The notes: generated by a model from the letters alone, not told the origin. Shown: positions 1 to 12,019, numbered from the stretch's first letter. The stretch: DNA of 64,000 nucleotides from Triticum aestivum (GCF_018294505.1 NC_057798.1:367747673-367811672), one strand, 5' to 3'. Numbers and translations: made by a program.

Positions 1-295
1 GGAGGGCGCGCCTCCCTGTCTCGTAGCCACCCCTTACACCGTTTCGCGTTGATTCTTCCTCCAGAAAATCATAAATATTCCAAAATAATTCTCTGTCCAT
101 TTTTATCCCGTTTGGACTTTGTTTGATATTGGGTTTCTGCGAAACAAAAAACATGCAACAGACAAGAACTGGCACTGGGCACTGGATCAATATGTTAGTC
201 CCAAAAAATAGTATAAAAGTTGCCAAAAGTATATGAAAGTTGAAGAATATTGGCATGGAACAATCAAAAATTATAGATACGATGGAGATGTATCA
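1..295 (-). mobile_element. LTR fragment of a gypsy-like retrotransposon, start of LTR at 295 (element I)
   Basis: Read on the minus strand from position 295, the sequence begins TGATACATCTCCATCGTATC, the usual start of a large class of Triticeae LTRs. It runs to the window edge without reaching the LTR end. It lies immediately beside GGTAGCA (296-302), the last 7 bases of the 5' LTR of element A, so element I inserted into that LTR in the opposite orientation. GGTAG (296-300) is the expected 5-bp target duplication, but its partner lies outside the window. The family is uncertain. The start resembles the LTR of element A for about 40 bases and then diverges. Confidence 0.8.
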
Positions 296-313
296 GGTAG
301 CAAGAAGGATTTC

Positions 314-331
314 TGGTGCCGTTGCCGGGGA
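314..331 (+). promoter_or_regulatory. Primer binding site (tRNA-Asp type) of element A
   Basis: TGGTGCCGTTGCCGGGGA starts 11 bases after the LTR end. It is complementary, with one mismatch, to the 3' end of plant tRNA-Asp including CCA (expected TGGCGCCGTTGCCGGGG). This is where minus-strand cDNA synthesis would be primed. Confidence 0.75.
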
Positions 332-522
332 GGTCTTCGCTCAAGTCAAGACATACCAAGTACCCATCACAAACTCATCTCCCTCGCATTACATTATTTG
401 CCATTTGCCTCTCGTTTTCCTCTCCCCCACTTCACCCTTGCCGTTTTCTTCGCCCCTCTTGCATTCGATCTTGTGTCTCCACATGCCTTCTTTTTCCTTG
501 CATCTTCGCTTGCTAAAAGTTT

Positions 523-1191
523 ATGGATCCTCATCCACTTGCTAATCTTTTCAAGAGATCCAATTATGATGAACCAATTGCTAGTGAGTTGAGTGCACTA
601 GATTATCTTTATGAGGTTTTGCTTGAAATTCGTGAATCTGAAAATTGTGATGAGGAAATTTATGAAGAGATTCACGATAGCTCCTTGAATAAAAAGCATG
701 ATTGCAATGATTTTACTATAAATTCTCTTGATGTCAATTGTGATAATAATATGCAAAACCCTAAGCTTGGGGATGCTAGTTTTGCTATGACTACTATTTG
801 TTGCAATGATCATGATTGGGATGATTCTTTTTATGATATTGAAAATTTATTTCATCCCCATGATGAATATGAGATTGATAATAGTGTTTGCAATATTATT
901 GAAAGTGGGTTTGGAAGAGTGTCAACTTTAGATCCCACATATTTGGAGAATGTTCAATCTTATGGTATTTTTGATAAAAGTGGGTTTGGAGAGGTCATGA
1001 CTTTAATTAATGTTAATCCCACTATCTTGGAAGAGTGTCAACTTTGCATGCATATGGATCGTGTTGAGAATATGTTATGTGATAGCTATTTTGTTGAATT
1101 GGCTTATGATCCTACATGTAATTATTATGAGAGAGAGAAAAATATGGTTGTAGAAATTTTCATTTTACTAAATTACCTCTCATCATGTTGA
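523..1191 (+). CDS. Internal ORF of non-autonomous element A, 222 aa, unknown function
   Basis: A single open frame starts MDPHPLANLFKRSNYDEP and is the only substantial coding potential in element A. The protein is very acidic and rich in Asp, Glu, Asn and Cys. It contains an imperfect internal repeat around residues 128-172: two SGFG units about 30 residues apart, each followed by V-[SM]-T-L and then by a P-T-[YI]-L-E motif. I see no zinc knuckle, protease or polymerase motif and no signal peptide. The start is the first ATG of the frame and lies 0.2 kb after the primer site, where gag would sit in an autonomous element. Similar ORFs occur in Sabrina-type elements as I remember them, with no known function. 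An intact frame in a decayed element suggests recent constraint, but this is not proof of translation. Confidence 0.55.
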   Translation: MDPHPLANLFKRSNYDEPIASELSALDYLYEVLLEIRESENCDEEIYEEIHDSSLNKKHDCNDFTINSLDVNCDNNMQNPKLGDASFAMTTICCNDHDWDDSFYDIENLFHPHDEYEIDNSVCNIIESGFGRVSTLDPTYLENVQSYGIFDKSGFGEVMTLINVNPTILEECQLCMHMDRVENMLCDSYFVELAYDPTCNYYEREKNMVVEIFILLNYLSSC

Positions 1192-4187
1192 GATTGCTAT
1201 CGTCTTCTTCCTTGCATATGCTACTTTTTACTTGCCTTGCAAATTTGTTTGCTTATAATATGCCTATGCATAGGAAGCATGTTAGACTTAGATGTGTTTT
1301 TCACTTTTTTTATGATGCTCTCTTTGCGCTTCAATTCTTGTCTTTCATGTGAGCATCATTAGAATTCTCAATGCCTAGCTAGGGGCGTTAAACGATCGCG
1401 CTTGTTGGGAGGCAACCCAATTTTATTTTTGTTCCTTGCTTTTTGATTCTGTTTAGTAATAAATAATTCATCTAGCCTCTGTTTAGATGTGGTTTTATGT
1501 TTTAATTAGTGTTGGTGCCAAGTAGAACCTATAGTATCATCTTGGGTGATAGTTAATTTGATTCTGCTGAAAAACAGAAACTTTTGAGCGCACGAGAATA
1601 ATTTTAATAAATCACAGAAACGTGATTTTTAGTTGATTATTTTTGCGGTAGATCAATAGACAAATTTTCTAGGACTTCCTATTTTTGTAGGATTTTTAGA
1701 GTTCTATAAGTATTCGAAATTTACAGATTTCTACAGACTGTTCTGTTTTTGAGAGATTCTGTTTTTTTGTGTTGTTTGCTTATTTTGATGCATATATGGC
1801 TAGTATCGGGGGGTATGAACCATAGAGAAGTTGGAATACAGTAGGTTTAACACCAATATAAATAAAGAATTATTTCATTACAGTACCTTATGTGGTGGTT
1901 TTTCTTTCTTGCACTAACGGAGCTTATGAGATTTCCTGTTGAGTTTTGTGTTGTGAAGTTTTCAAGTTTTGGATAAAGATTTGATGGACTATGGAATAAG
2001 GAGTGCCAAGAGCCTAAGATTGGGTATGCCCATGGAACCCCAAGATAATCCAAGGACAACCAAAATCCTAAGCTTGGGGATGCCCCGGAAGGCATCCCCT
2101 CTTTCGTCTTCGTTTATCGGTAACTTTACTTGGAGCTATATTTTTATTCTCCACATGATATGTATTTTGCTTGGAGCGTCTTGTATGATATAAGTCTTTA
2201 ATTTTTTGTTTAACACAATCATCCTTGCTGTACACACCTTTGCGGAGAGACACACATGATTTGGAATTTATTAGAACACTCTATATGCTTCACTTATATC
2301 TTTTGAGCTAGACAGTTTTGCTCTATGTGCTTTACTTATACTTTTTAGAGCACGACGGTGGTTTTATTTTGTAGAAATTATTGATCTCTCATGCTTCACT
2401 TATATTATTTTGAGAGTCTTTTGGAACAGAATGGTGTTTGCTATGGTTATAAAATTGGTCCTAGAATGATGGGCATCCAAGTTGGGTATAATAAAAACTA
2501 TCATAGGAAGTGAATTGGATGCTATGATCAATTTGATGCTTCATAATTTTTTTGAGATATAGAGGTGGTGATATTAGAGTCATGCTAGTTGGGTAATTAT
2601 GAAATTGAGGAATACTTGTGTTGAAGTTGGCAAGTCCCGTAGCATGCACGTATGGTAAAAGTTGTGTATCAAATTTGTTGCATGGGGTGCTCTTTTGATT
2701 GTCTTCCTTATGTGTGGAGGTCGGGGGCGCGTGATGGTTAACTCCTACCAACCTCCCCCCTAGGAGCATGCGTAGTAGTACATTGCTTCGAGGGCTAATA
2801 ATTTTTTTACAATAAGTATATGAGTTCTTTATGACTAATGTGAGTCCATGGATTATACGCACTCTTACCCTTCCATCATTGCTAGCCTCTTCGGTTCCGT
2901 GCATTTCCCTTTCTCACCTTGAGAGTTGGTGCAAACTTCGCCGGTGCATCCAAACCCCGTGATACGATACGCTCTATCACACATAAACCTCCTTATATCT
3001 TCCTCAAAACATCCACCATACCTACCTATTATGGCATTTCCATAGCCATTCCGAGATATATTGCCATGTAACTTTCCACCATTCCGTTTATCATGACACG
3101 CATCATTATTGTCATATTGCCTTGCATGATCATGTAGTTGTCATCGTATTTGTGGCAAAGCCACCTTGCATAATTTTTCATACATGTCACTCTTGATTCA
3201 TTGCCCATCCTGGTACAGCGCCGAAGGCATTCATATAGAGTCATATCTTGTTCTAGTCTTGAGTTGTAATTCATGAGTTGTAAATAAATAGAAGTGTGAT
3301 GATCATCATTATTAGAGCATTGCCCCTTATAAAAAAAGAAAAAAAGAGGAAAGGCCAAAAAGGAAAAAAAAAGAAATGCCAATACAAAAAGGAAAAAAAA
3401 GAAAGGCCCAAAAAAAGGGGACAATGTTACTATCCTTTTCCACACTTGTGCTTCAAAGTAGCACCATGTTCTTCATATAGAGAGTCTCTTATGTTGTCAC
3501 TTTCATATACTAGTGGGAATTTTTCATTATAGAACTTTGCTTGTATATTCCAACGATGGGCTTCCCCAAAATGCCCTAGGTCTTCGTGAGCAAGCAAGTT
3601 GGATGCACACCCACTTAGTTTCTTTTGTTGAGCTTTCATACATTTATAGATCTAGTGCATCCGTTGCATGGCAATCCCTACTCCTCATGTTGACATCAAT
3701 TGATGGGCATCTCCATAGCCCGTTGATTTGCCTCGTCAATGTGAGACTTTCTCTTTTTTTGTCTTCTCCACACAACCTCCATCATCATATTCTATTCCAC
3801 CCATAGTGCTATATCCATGGATTATGCTCATGTATTGCGTGAGAGTTGAAAAAAGCTGAAGCGCGTTAAAAAGTATGAACCAATTGCTTGGCTGAAACCG
3901 GGGTTGTGCATGATGGGAGTACTTTGTGTGATGAAAATGAAACATAGCCTAACTATATGATTTTGTAGGGATGAACTTTCTTTAGCCATGCTATTTTGAG
4001 AAGACATGATTGCTTAGTTAGTATGCTTGAAGTATTACTATTTCTTATGTCAATATGAACTTTTATTTTGAATCACTTGGATCTGAACATTCATGCCACA
4101 ATAAAGAAAATTACATTGAGAAATATGCTAGGTAGCATTCCACATCAAAAATTCTGTTTTTATCATTTACCTACTCGAGGACAAGCA
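1192..4187 (+). other. Non-coding internal region of element A
   Basis: This 3.0-kb stretch holds no convincing gene; its open frames are short, on both strands, and lack motifs. Notable parts are a block at about 1372-1425 around GGGCGTTAAACGATCGCG and GGGAGGCAACCC, which I recall as strongly conserved in this family; a perfect hairpin at 2076-2099; and a purine-rich A/G run at about 3325-3420 (reiterated AAAAAAGAAA and AAGGCC words). Packaging or dimerisation signals of a non-autonomous element are expected in such a region, but none can be shown here. Confidence 0.5.
2076..2099 (+). repeat. Perfect 9-bp stem hairpin in element A
   Basis: GGGGATGCC and GGCATCCCC are exact reverse complements separated by the six bases CCGGAA. 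A related, less perfect copy of the CCTAAG-TTGGG-ATGCCC word lies just upstream, near 2015-2035. Inside a non-autonomous retroelement RNA this could be a structural signal. Confidence 0.7.
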
Positions 4188-4207
4188 GGAATTAAGCTTG
4201 GGGTGCT
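4188..4207 (+). promoter_or_regulatory. Polypurine tract of element A
   Basis: The stretch ending AAGCTTGGGGTGCT lies directly before the 3' LTR start TGATACGTCTCC. This is the place and rough composition expected of the plus-strand primer. Confidence 0.6.
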
Positions 4208-4998
4208 TGATACGTCTCCAATGTATCTATAATTTTTGATTGTTCCATGCTATTATATTACCCGTTTTGGATGTTTATGGGCTTTAATTCACACTTTTAT
4301 ATCATTTTTGGGACTAACCTATTAACCGGAGGCCCAGCCCAAATTGCTGTTTTTTTGCCTATTTTAGTGTTTCGAAGAAAAGGAATATCAAACGGAGTCC
4401 AAACGGAATGAAACCTTCGGGAGCGATCATTTTGGAACAAACGCAATCCAGGAGACTTGGAGTGGACGTCAAGAAGAAGCCGAGGCGGCCACGAGGCAGG
4501 AGGGCGCTCCCTAGGGGGGTAGGCGCGCCCCCCACCCTCGTGGGCCCCTCGTGGCTTTCTGACCTACTCCTTCGCCTATATATATACCTCCATACCCTGA
4601 AAACATCCAGGAGCACCACAAAAAACTATTTCCACCACTGCAACCTTCTGTATCCGCGAGATCCCATCTTGGAGCCTTTGCCGGCACTCCGCTGGAGGGG
4701 GAATCGACCATGGAGGTCCTCTACATCATCTCCAAGGCCTCTCCGATGAGTTGTGAGTAGTTTACCACAGACCTCTGGGTCCATAGTTATTAGATAGATG
4801 GCTTCTTCTCTCTCTCTTTTGAATCTCAATACAAAGTTCTCCTCGATCTTCTTGGAGATCTATTCGATGTAACTCTTTTTGTGGTGTGTTTGTCGAGATC
4901 CGATGAATTGTGGGTTTATGATCAAGTTTGTCTATGAGAAATATTTGAATCTCCTCTGAATTCTTTTATGTATGATTGGTTATCTTTGCGAGTCTCTT
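4208..4998 (+). mobile_element. 3' LTR of element A, first part (U3 and promoter)
   Basis: It starts TGATACGTCTCC and continues until the CACTA element at 4999; the rest of the same LTR resumes at 23210. Together the two parts give an LTR of about 1577 bp bounded by TG and CA. A GC-rich palindromic block (about 4487-4555, arms GCCACGAGG and CCTCGTGGC) lies just upstream of a TATATATATA promoter box at about 4577. That places U3 here and the transcription start near 4605. Confidence 0.85.
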
Positions 4999-5230
4999 CA
5001 CTAAAAAAATACACTTCTGTGATGATACGTGTTTGTCACAGTAGGTCGCGTTTTTAGTCATGCATGTACATCCATGAAGATTTTATGACAAAATCGAGAT
5101 AGTCATACTTGTGCTGTCGTAGAAGTGTTCCATGACATTACCAAAATTATCATCATGGAAGTGTCCACTTCCATGACGATAAATCGCGCGTCACAGAAGT
5201 GCTTTTGTCAAGGGTGACCGACACGTGGCA
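4999..5230. repeat. 5' terminal and subterminal repeat region of CACTA1
   Basis: Copies of a roughly 15-bp word related to CTTCYRTGACGATAA occur at the tip (ACTTCTGTGATGATA), near 5110-5150 (in reverse orientation) and near 5167-5185 (ACTTCCATGACGATAAATCG). The same word recurs at the other end (23119-23140 and 23060-23080, reversed). Such subterminal motifs are the binding sites of TnpA-type proteins in the En/Spm family; that role here is inference. Confidence 0.6.
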
Positions 5231-5499
5231 TCCATCGTAACGGAATGCCGTTAAGCTATCGGGTCGGGTTTTGGATCCGATAACCCATTAACAGCCTCGA
5301 CCAATGGGGATTTTCCATGTGAAAAATCATCATTGGCTGGAGGAAACACGCGTCGGCTCATCGTTGGGATAGATGTCATCCACTCATTGGACGGAAGGCG
5401 CCTATGATACGTCGACACGTTACACGGCCCAACAGAGGCCCATTCCTGTGAAAAGGCCGGCCTGTTTGACTTGGTCAAAAGGTGGCGGTCTGGCCCATG

Positions 5500-6142
5500 G
5501 AAAGCCTGTTAACGGCCTATTCGCATATAGCCCATTTACAGCCCACTAACCCAAGGCCCGTTACGCCCTATCAGAATTAGGCCCAGTAGCGTCATCTGGG
5601 CCATCCAATATGATTCCAGCCCATTTTCACTTCTGGAGCATGTATGGCCCATGACGTCTTTCGGCCCATATGAGGCCCTATGTAACTCTTGGCCTATTAA
5701 CGGCCCGTGGTGAAACTGACCCGTAATGAACAGTGTATCACTTTATACCCATTAACGGCCCGTGGTGAAACTGGCCCGTAATGAACAGTGTATCACTTTA
5801 TACCCATTAACGGCCTGTTATTACATTGGGCCGATTCCAGCCCATGTTATCTTTCGGCCTTCTCAGAGCCCATTTATTCTTGGGCTCAATTCCAGCATTT
5901 GTTTACTTACGGCCCATTACTGTCATTTTTTGCATGTGGGCCAAATTCAGCCCATGGTTATAGTCAGCCCGTTTGTGGTCCGTTAATACGTTGGGCCGTT
6001 TTCATAGCGTCATCAAATACGGCCTATTAAGGATGGCCCATTATGGTCGGCCCATGAACGGACGATTCCAACTCTATCCCGTTTACGGCCATAATGCGGT
6101 CTGTTTAGCCCATGTTTGGCCAATCGATCATACGGCCCGTAT
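5500..6142. repeat. GGCCCAT/ACGGCC-rich region with a 55-bp tandem duplication
   Basis: The words GGCCCAT, GGCCCGT and TGGGCC recur some tens of times here, in both orientations. A 55-bp unit beginning CGGCCCGTGGTGAAACTG is tandemly repeated (5701, 5756, partial third copy to about 5818). No coding region is evident; open frames across it simply follow the repeats. TGGGCC/GGCCCA matches the plant 'site II' core bound by TCP factors, but a role as transposase-binding subterminal repeats is equally possible. Confidence 0.65.
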
Positions 6143-6270
6143 AAGGCCCATTGATGATACGGCTCGCAGAAGGCCCATTGTTTCTATGGCCCGTAGAAGG
6201 CCCATTGTTTCTATGGCCTGTAGAAGGCCCACTGTTTCTACGGCCAGTAGGAGGCCCAGTGTCACTACAG
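6143..6270. repeat. 27-bp tandem repeat, about five copies
   Basis: AAGGCCCATTG-type units start at 6143, 6170, 6197, 6224 and 6251, an exact 27-bp spacing. Each contains GGCCCA and a TTTCTATGGCC-like tail. The array ends the GGCCCA-rich subterminal zone of CACTA1. Confidence 0.8.
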
Positions 6271-6588
6271 TAAATATTAGCACATGGTTATTGTGGCCTA
6301 GTTTTAAAAAATAGGTTATTGCAGCCACTAGCTAACCGCAGAAAAAGAACTGCAATGACTACAAGCAAACAAATAAACAAGACAACAAGGAAATAAATAA
6401 GCAAGCAACTAACTCTAGGCTATCACGGCTATTACACATATTACATCCACTGGGCATCAAAGTTCGCCACCGGTGCAAATATAGGGAAGAGAGCAGCATA
6501 TCATATACACTATTTGTCAAAGTTGGCGACCGGCGCAAATAAACGCCGCAACAAAACAAATCCAGAACTGAAACCACTTCAGAAGATC

Positions 6589-9500
6589 TCAAGAAACAAT
6601 ATCCTTGGGACCCATAATGCTGGCAAGATGCTTAGCAAGCTTATTAACTTTCCCTTGTTTGGCGCTTAAATCCTCCAGCGCTTGCTATTGCACCAGAAAA
6701 TATGCATCTGAATTCTGCAGGGACTTCCTCAGTCCTTCAGCTTCCTGTCGCAGCACATCTAATCGATGTCTTTCAACTTGAAGTTGAGACTCAAGAAGAC
6801 AAACTGATTCAGGTAGCGAGTTCGAAGAGCTTGTGCCAGTAGTAGTGGCCAGTAACTCGAACACTACATCAAGATAGGACTTTTGGGTTCCCTCACTGTC
6901 GTCAAGATAGTTTTTATCAGCTTTCTTGGAGACCAACAGGGATGTCTCACTATCTTGAACCTTATCTGCATTACTTCCTTTACCATTGGATAACGTAGTA
7001 ATGTTCTCCAATATTTTGTCCGCATTCTAAAAGAGAAACAAGCAGACACATCACATGTTTACCATGTTGTATATGAAACTCATTTTGGTAAATGAGTTCA
7101 GTAGTAAAGTGGACAGGATAACAACATGAAACAAACATATATCTATGTACCATGGTCACTTTATGGTCTATATCATTCTAGTTTTTGTTGCCAAATCAAG
7201 ATAGAGACACAGTTCAAATAATATTTGTTCAAGGCAAAGCAGAATAGACAGAATATAAGTGTGGGTAACTATAGAGCAATAACAACACTTGTAATGTGCA
7301 TGACATGATAACATAACTGTTTATTCAATTGAAACTGAAATCAACATAGAGCAGGTTACAACAGCAAACTAGTTAAAGAAACAGGTTTAAAACATACCTG
7401 TTGCGCCATTGGAGTTTCAATTCCATCCTTCAAATTTGAAAATAGTTGGTATGAGTAAATACAGTAATGCAAGAGCAAAGGAGTATGAACCATAGCTATA
7501 GAACCTGACCTGAGAACAAATCTTCTTCTCCTTTAAGCGTTGAGTTGGGATTCGGAGTGGTGGTCCTCGTGCTTTGGGCACTGCAGTTCCCTTACTAACT
7601 GCTCGTGTTTGGGTGCTCTGTGGTGGAGACGGTGCTGTGTCAACTAGAACTAGGTTACTATCTGCCGGGGTTGGGGTTAGAAGGGTGTAGCTGGTTCTCT
7701 GTCCAACTGGGTAGGGGTACAATTTGCGAGAGTCTGGGTTATGTGTGGTGGACCTGGTCCTTGGGCAAGTACAACCGTGGTTCTATCTGCATCAACTGGT
7801 AGCACTATCTTTTCTGAAGACCATGTTGTTACTCCCTTAGATACTGCCATCACGCTCTCCAATTCAAATGGCTGATAAACAAGAAAAGTAATTGAAAGTA
7901 TAGACACAGACATTGTATGATAGACAGGTGCAATGGATAGTGGGGAATAAAAGAGGGCATGAAATAATTCATATTTATGTTGTCTAACCAAACAGGATAG
8001 CATGACACAATTTCACATATATGATGGTTAACTAAACAGGATAGCATGACACAATTTCACATTATGATGGCTAACTAAAAAAGATGGAAAGACATAGTTC
8101 AAAATATGAGACTATGTAAACAGGATGACATGACATAACTATATAATGTGTTTATTAAATAGGTTGGCATGCCATAATTCACATACATTCACGGATAGAA
8201 TGCCATAATTCAAAATATGATGACTGTAAACACTAAACAGGATGAGATGATATAACTATATGATGTCTTTATTAAATGGGTTGGCATGCCATAATTCAGA
8301 TAGATGATGTGTATGTACTATGTAAACATGATGGCATGATATAATTCAAATATATGATTTATATAGTAAGCAAGTAAGCAGATGGCAATCCATATATGAT
8401 GTAAAAAACTAAGCAATGCAAGACAACATGCATGACATGGGTAATATAACCCTGCCAAGTTTGAGCATAGACCTCAGGGGGGAAATAGGACTGGTCATCA
8501 GTCTCTGAATCCTCCTCTGAGGAGCTCTCTGTAACCAGCAAGATGTTTGCTTCAGCAGATAGCATTATCTACTCTGAATACCTTGTTTTCACTCCAGATA
8601 CTTCCATCACCGCTTCAAATGGCTGATGCACAGGAAGAGTAGTTGAATATACAAATGTTGTCGACAAATGGAACACGTAATACAAAAAAATGATAGCATG
8701 ATATAATTCATATACATGATGATTGGCTAAATAGCATGGCATTGCATAATTCACATATATAATGCCTTTGCAACAAGATAGCATTGTATAATTCACATAT
8801 ATAATGTCTTGCAACAAGATGGCAATGCATAATTCACATATATGGTAATTAGACACTGAACATGTGGCATTCACACAAAGCATGTCTAAACTAATCAAAT
8901 GACATAGCAATGCGAGACACCATACGCACGATATGAGCAAGATAACCCTGCCAAGTTAGAGCATACACCTCGGGGGGGGGGGTAGGACTAGTCATCTGTC
9001 TCTGAATCCTCCTCTGAGGAGCTATCCGTAACCAGCGAGATATGCGCTTCGTCAGATATCATAGTCTGCTCTGAAGACCTTGTTTTCACTCCAGAATTTG
9101 CCATCACCGTGTCAAATGGCTGATGCACATGAAGAGCAGTTGAATGTACTAATATTGTTGACAAATGTAATATGTAACGAAAAAAGGATGGCCTGATATA
9201 ATTTACATATAAGATGAATGGCTAAGCAGGATGGCATTGCAAAATTCGCATATATGATGCCTGGCTAAACAAGATGGCGTTGCATAATTCTCATAAACGA
9301 TGAATAAACTAAACAGATGGCATTCACACAAAGGATGTCTAAACTAAGCAGATGACATATTTGATGTATAAAGTAAGCAATGCAAGACACCATATGCATG
9401 ATATAACCAACATCAGCATGCCAAGTTAGAGCGAAGACCTCAGGGGGTAAATAGGAGTTGTCTTCTCCTTCTGAATCCCCCTCAGAATAGATATCTTCCT

Positions 9501-12011
9501 ATCGATTACAATCCGAAATGCATGGAGGGGGGGGGGCTGTCTTTGCGCCTATCATGGAGCGACGTCTGCATGAAATTTTATTGCCACGCAAGGCTCGTCT
9601 CTTTTGCTCTACATGTTCAGTTCCATTGTTTACAATAACTGTCATGCATAGGAATAAAACATAGTGATATTATGTAAGGAGTGCATGCAGAAATCCAGAG
9701 TGATGGTAGCAACCTGTGGATAGACCCAAAACCAATAATAGCAGGCAGATAATGGCTTCAGTTAAAAAAATACAGATAATGGCTTATTTACTGTTTGTTT
9801 CCCACCCAACATGAAACTCATAGTAGATACCGGAGATTAACCAGATAGTAGATAGATACTATTGATAGCGGCCCCGATATGTACCCCACAACCATTTAAA
9901 AACTCAAGTTTGACCATTAGTTTGGAGCTGACTCAGAGTCTAATTGGTGAACAGGACGATAAAGTAGCATGTAATATTAAGCGATGCATAACGTAAGCAG
10001 ACACGAAAGAGTGCGACCTCTCTTCCGGAGCCATGTAGTCCTCGAGGTCATCTGCTCGGTTGATGATGGTAATGCAGTTTTCATGGCTGCCAGCGGCGAG
10101 GAAGAAGATTTGAGGCGGCGAAAGACAGTCTGGAGGCTGGATCCCTACTGTGCTGGACCCTTCTGTCCTTGGAGAAGTTGAGCTGGGGTGGACGACAGCG
10201 CAGCAGGAGCGGGACAAACCACACAAGGTTTTCTTTGACAACTATCTGTAAGAGAAGTAATTCTGTAAGGGCTCGTTTGAATTGGAGGATTCCAACAATG
10301 CAGGGATAGGAAATAGACAGGAATAGGATAGGAATGCACGTGCAAAACAGAGAATTTAAGAACACAGTATTTCTGCCAATCTGGGTGTTTGATTCACAAC
10401 AATTGGAAGATCACAGGATGCAAAGAAGCATGGTGAGATTAAGTCAAACCACAAGAAAATGTACGATTATAATGCTATTATGCTACTATCTCTTAGTCTT
10501 GTGCTTCATGAATAGGAATTTGAAAAGGAGGACAAGTGAAAATTAAAATTCCTACGTTTTTTCTTTCAAGGAGACACTAAAGGAACAAATCCGTGTGCTC
10601 AGTGGACAATATATATAACATGTAGAGTAAAAGAGAGATGCAACAAGTGTACAACCTCTTTGGCGAAGCCATGTCGATCTCAGCGTGATTGGGTTGGCCG
10701 GTGAGGATGCTCCTGCTGACTTTGCTGTCGGAGGAGAGGAAGAAGATCTTAGGCGTTTGGAGATGGAGCCCGAGGTACTGCTCCACTGTGATGGAGGGTT
10801 TCGTTGTTGGAGCAGCTTCGGTGAGTTGTACGACGCCGAGGCTGAAGCAGGACAAGAGAGACAACGAACAACATTAACCTGAGTGGAATTCTAATAGCAT
10901 CTCCAATACATGACGTAAAATACATAACCACAAAGTGCTAGATGTAAAATACGTCAGCTGCTCATCTCTGAACTTAACTGTCGAAACTGAACTTAACTGC
11001 TGAAACTGAATTTTGCTGTCGAAACTGAATTTTGCCGTCGAAACTGAACGCACTAGCAAGGTGAGGCTACACGTTGGTCGACTGACTTTTTCATCTCTGG
11101 TCAGTCGATTTTGCAGCCGTTGGATACGAAATCAAGGGCCTGCGGTTCATCTTCAAGCTCCACCCCCCTGAGCCGCCAGCCACCACCGGCCAAACAGCAG
11201 TCCCCCGCCGCCCGCGGCCGGTGGTGCGCCGCCCCACCCGCCCCAAAAACACTCCCCACTGCCGGTCCGCCGCCGCCCCGGCCATCCCTCTAGGCCCCCC
11301 CCCCCCGTGCCGAGCTTTTTCTCCGGCGATCCCCACGCGACCACCCCGCCACTACCGGCGACCACCACCCCCATCCTGAACCCTAAGATAGATAGTGGGG
11401 TACCTCTCCGATGAGCCCACCTCCCTGCTGCGGCTGGTTCTTCCTTCACCCCGACGAGCCCCCCCCCCCCCCGAAAATCGACTGACCCAAAAGTCGATTC
11501 AGTCGACTGAAGTGTAGCTAAATCGGAGAAGCATCGCAAGCAAGAGCAAGAGCGAGAGCAGCAGCGCGAGCAAGAGCAATAGCAACAGCAGACCAGGCAG
11601 GGGACCAAGAGCAAGAGCAGAGCAGCAGCGCGAGCGAGAGCTAAAGCAGCAACAGCTCCTACTGATGTGGACGTCGCCGTCGAGGGAGCGACGCTATGGA
11701 GGAAGTGGCCGGCGACGCCGCCGTGGATGGAGTCGCGCCGTCGGCTCGGGACTGAGCGCCGGCAGCACCATGAGATCAAATCAAGAAGAAAATCCGGCGA
11801 TTAGTGTACAACCTCTTTGGTGGTGCCGATTAGGCTGCAGCTTCATCCGAGGAAACGGTGATGATGATGCTCTTCCGGTGGTGCAGGTGAAGACGGCGGT
11901 GTGGGAATGGAGGTGGCGTGAAAGACGAGGGGAACATCGGGGTAGCTCCTTGGAGGTAGAGGACGGGGTGGCTGAACCGGCGGTACGATGAGATCGACGA
12001 TGGATCCTCAT
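6589..12011 (-). pseudogene. CACTA ORF1-like (TnpA-type?) gene, multi-exon, decayed
   Basis: The minus strand shows exon-like pieces with consensus splice borders. The last exon (7026-6589) follows a TCTCTTTTAG acceptor and encodes a Leu/Glu/Arg-rich coiled coil (residues ESQLQVERHRLDVLRQEA) ending at a stop at 6589. A small exon (about 7429-7400) ends ATGGCGCAACAG before GTATGT. A longer exon (about 7850-7513) ends KEKKICSQ before GTCAGG. Upstream lie an exon near 9650-9425 and duplicated acidic modules (7800-9530). First exons exist in up to three versions (near 10240-9990, 10870-10650 and 12011-11812), the latter two followed by the same GTTGTACAC donor. At least three in-frame stops and a frameshift near 7700 show decay. 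Its place in a CACTA and the coiled coil suggest the DNA-binding partner protein, but I see no diagnostic domain. Confidence 0.55.
7800..9530 (-). repeat. Tandemly repeated exon-intron module within the ORF1-like gene
   Basis: An exon encoding an acidic peptide (PFEAVMEVSGVKTRYSE, then SSSEEDSETDD and PPEVYAQTW) plus its flanking intron occurs clearly at about 8640-8460 and 9115-8960. Partial copies lie at about 7870-7800 (first half) and 9530-9425 (second half). The period is about 490-700 bp. Between them are intron-derived runs of words such as GATGGCATGCATAATTCACATATATGATG repeats (AATTCACATATATGATG). One copy has a stop after SETDD and another a stop after TRYSE, so the expanded gene is no longer functional. 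Confidence 0.65.
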
Positions 12012-12019
12012 CCGGTACG

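Noticed and set aside
9507..11480. Runs of ten or more G or C (for example 8973, 9528, 11296, 11461)
   Set aside because: Could be real homopolymers, but these are common sequencing or assembly error sites; frame losses next to them were not used as biological evidence.
11153..11779. 208-codon minus-strand open frame near the ORF1-like gene
   Set aside because: Low-complexity Ala/Ser/Gly/Cys composition from repeated AGCAAGAGCAAGAGC DNA; no splice context matching the neighbouring exons.
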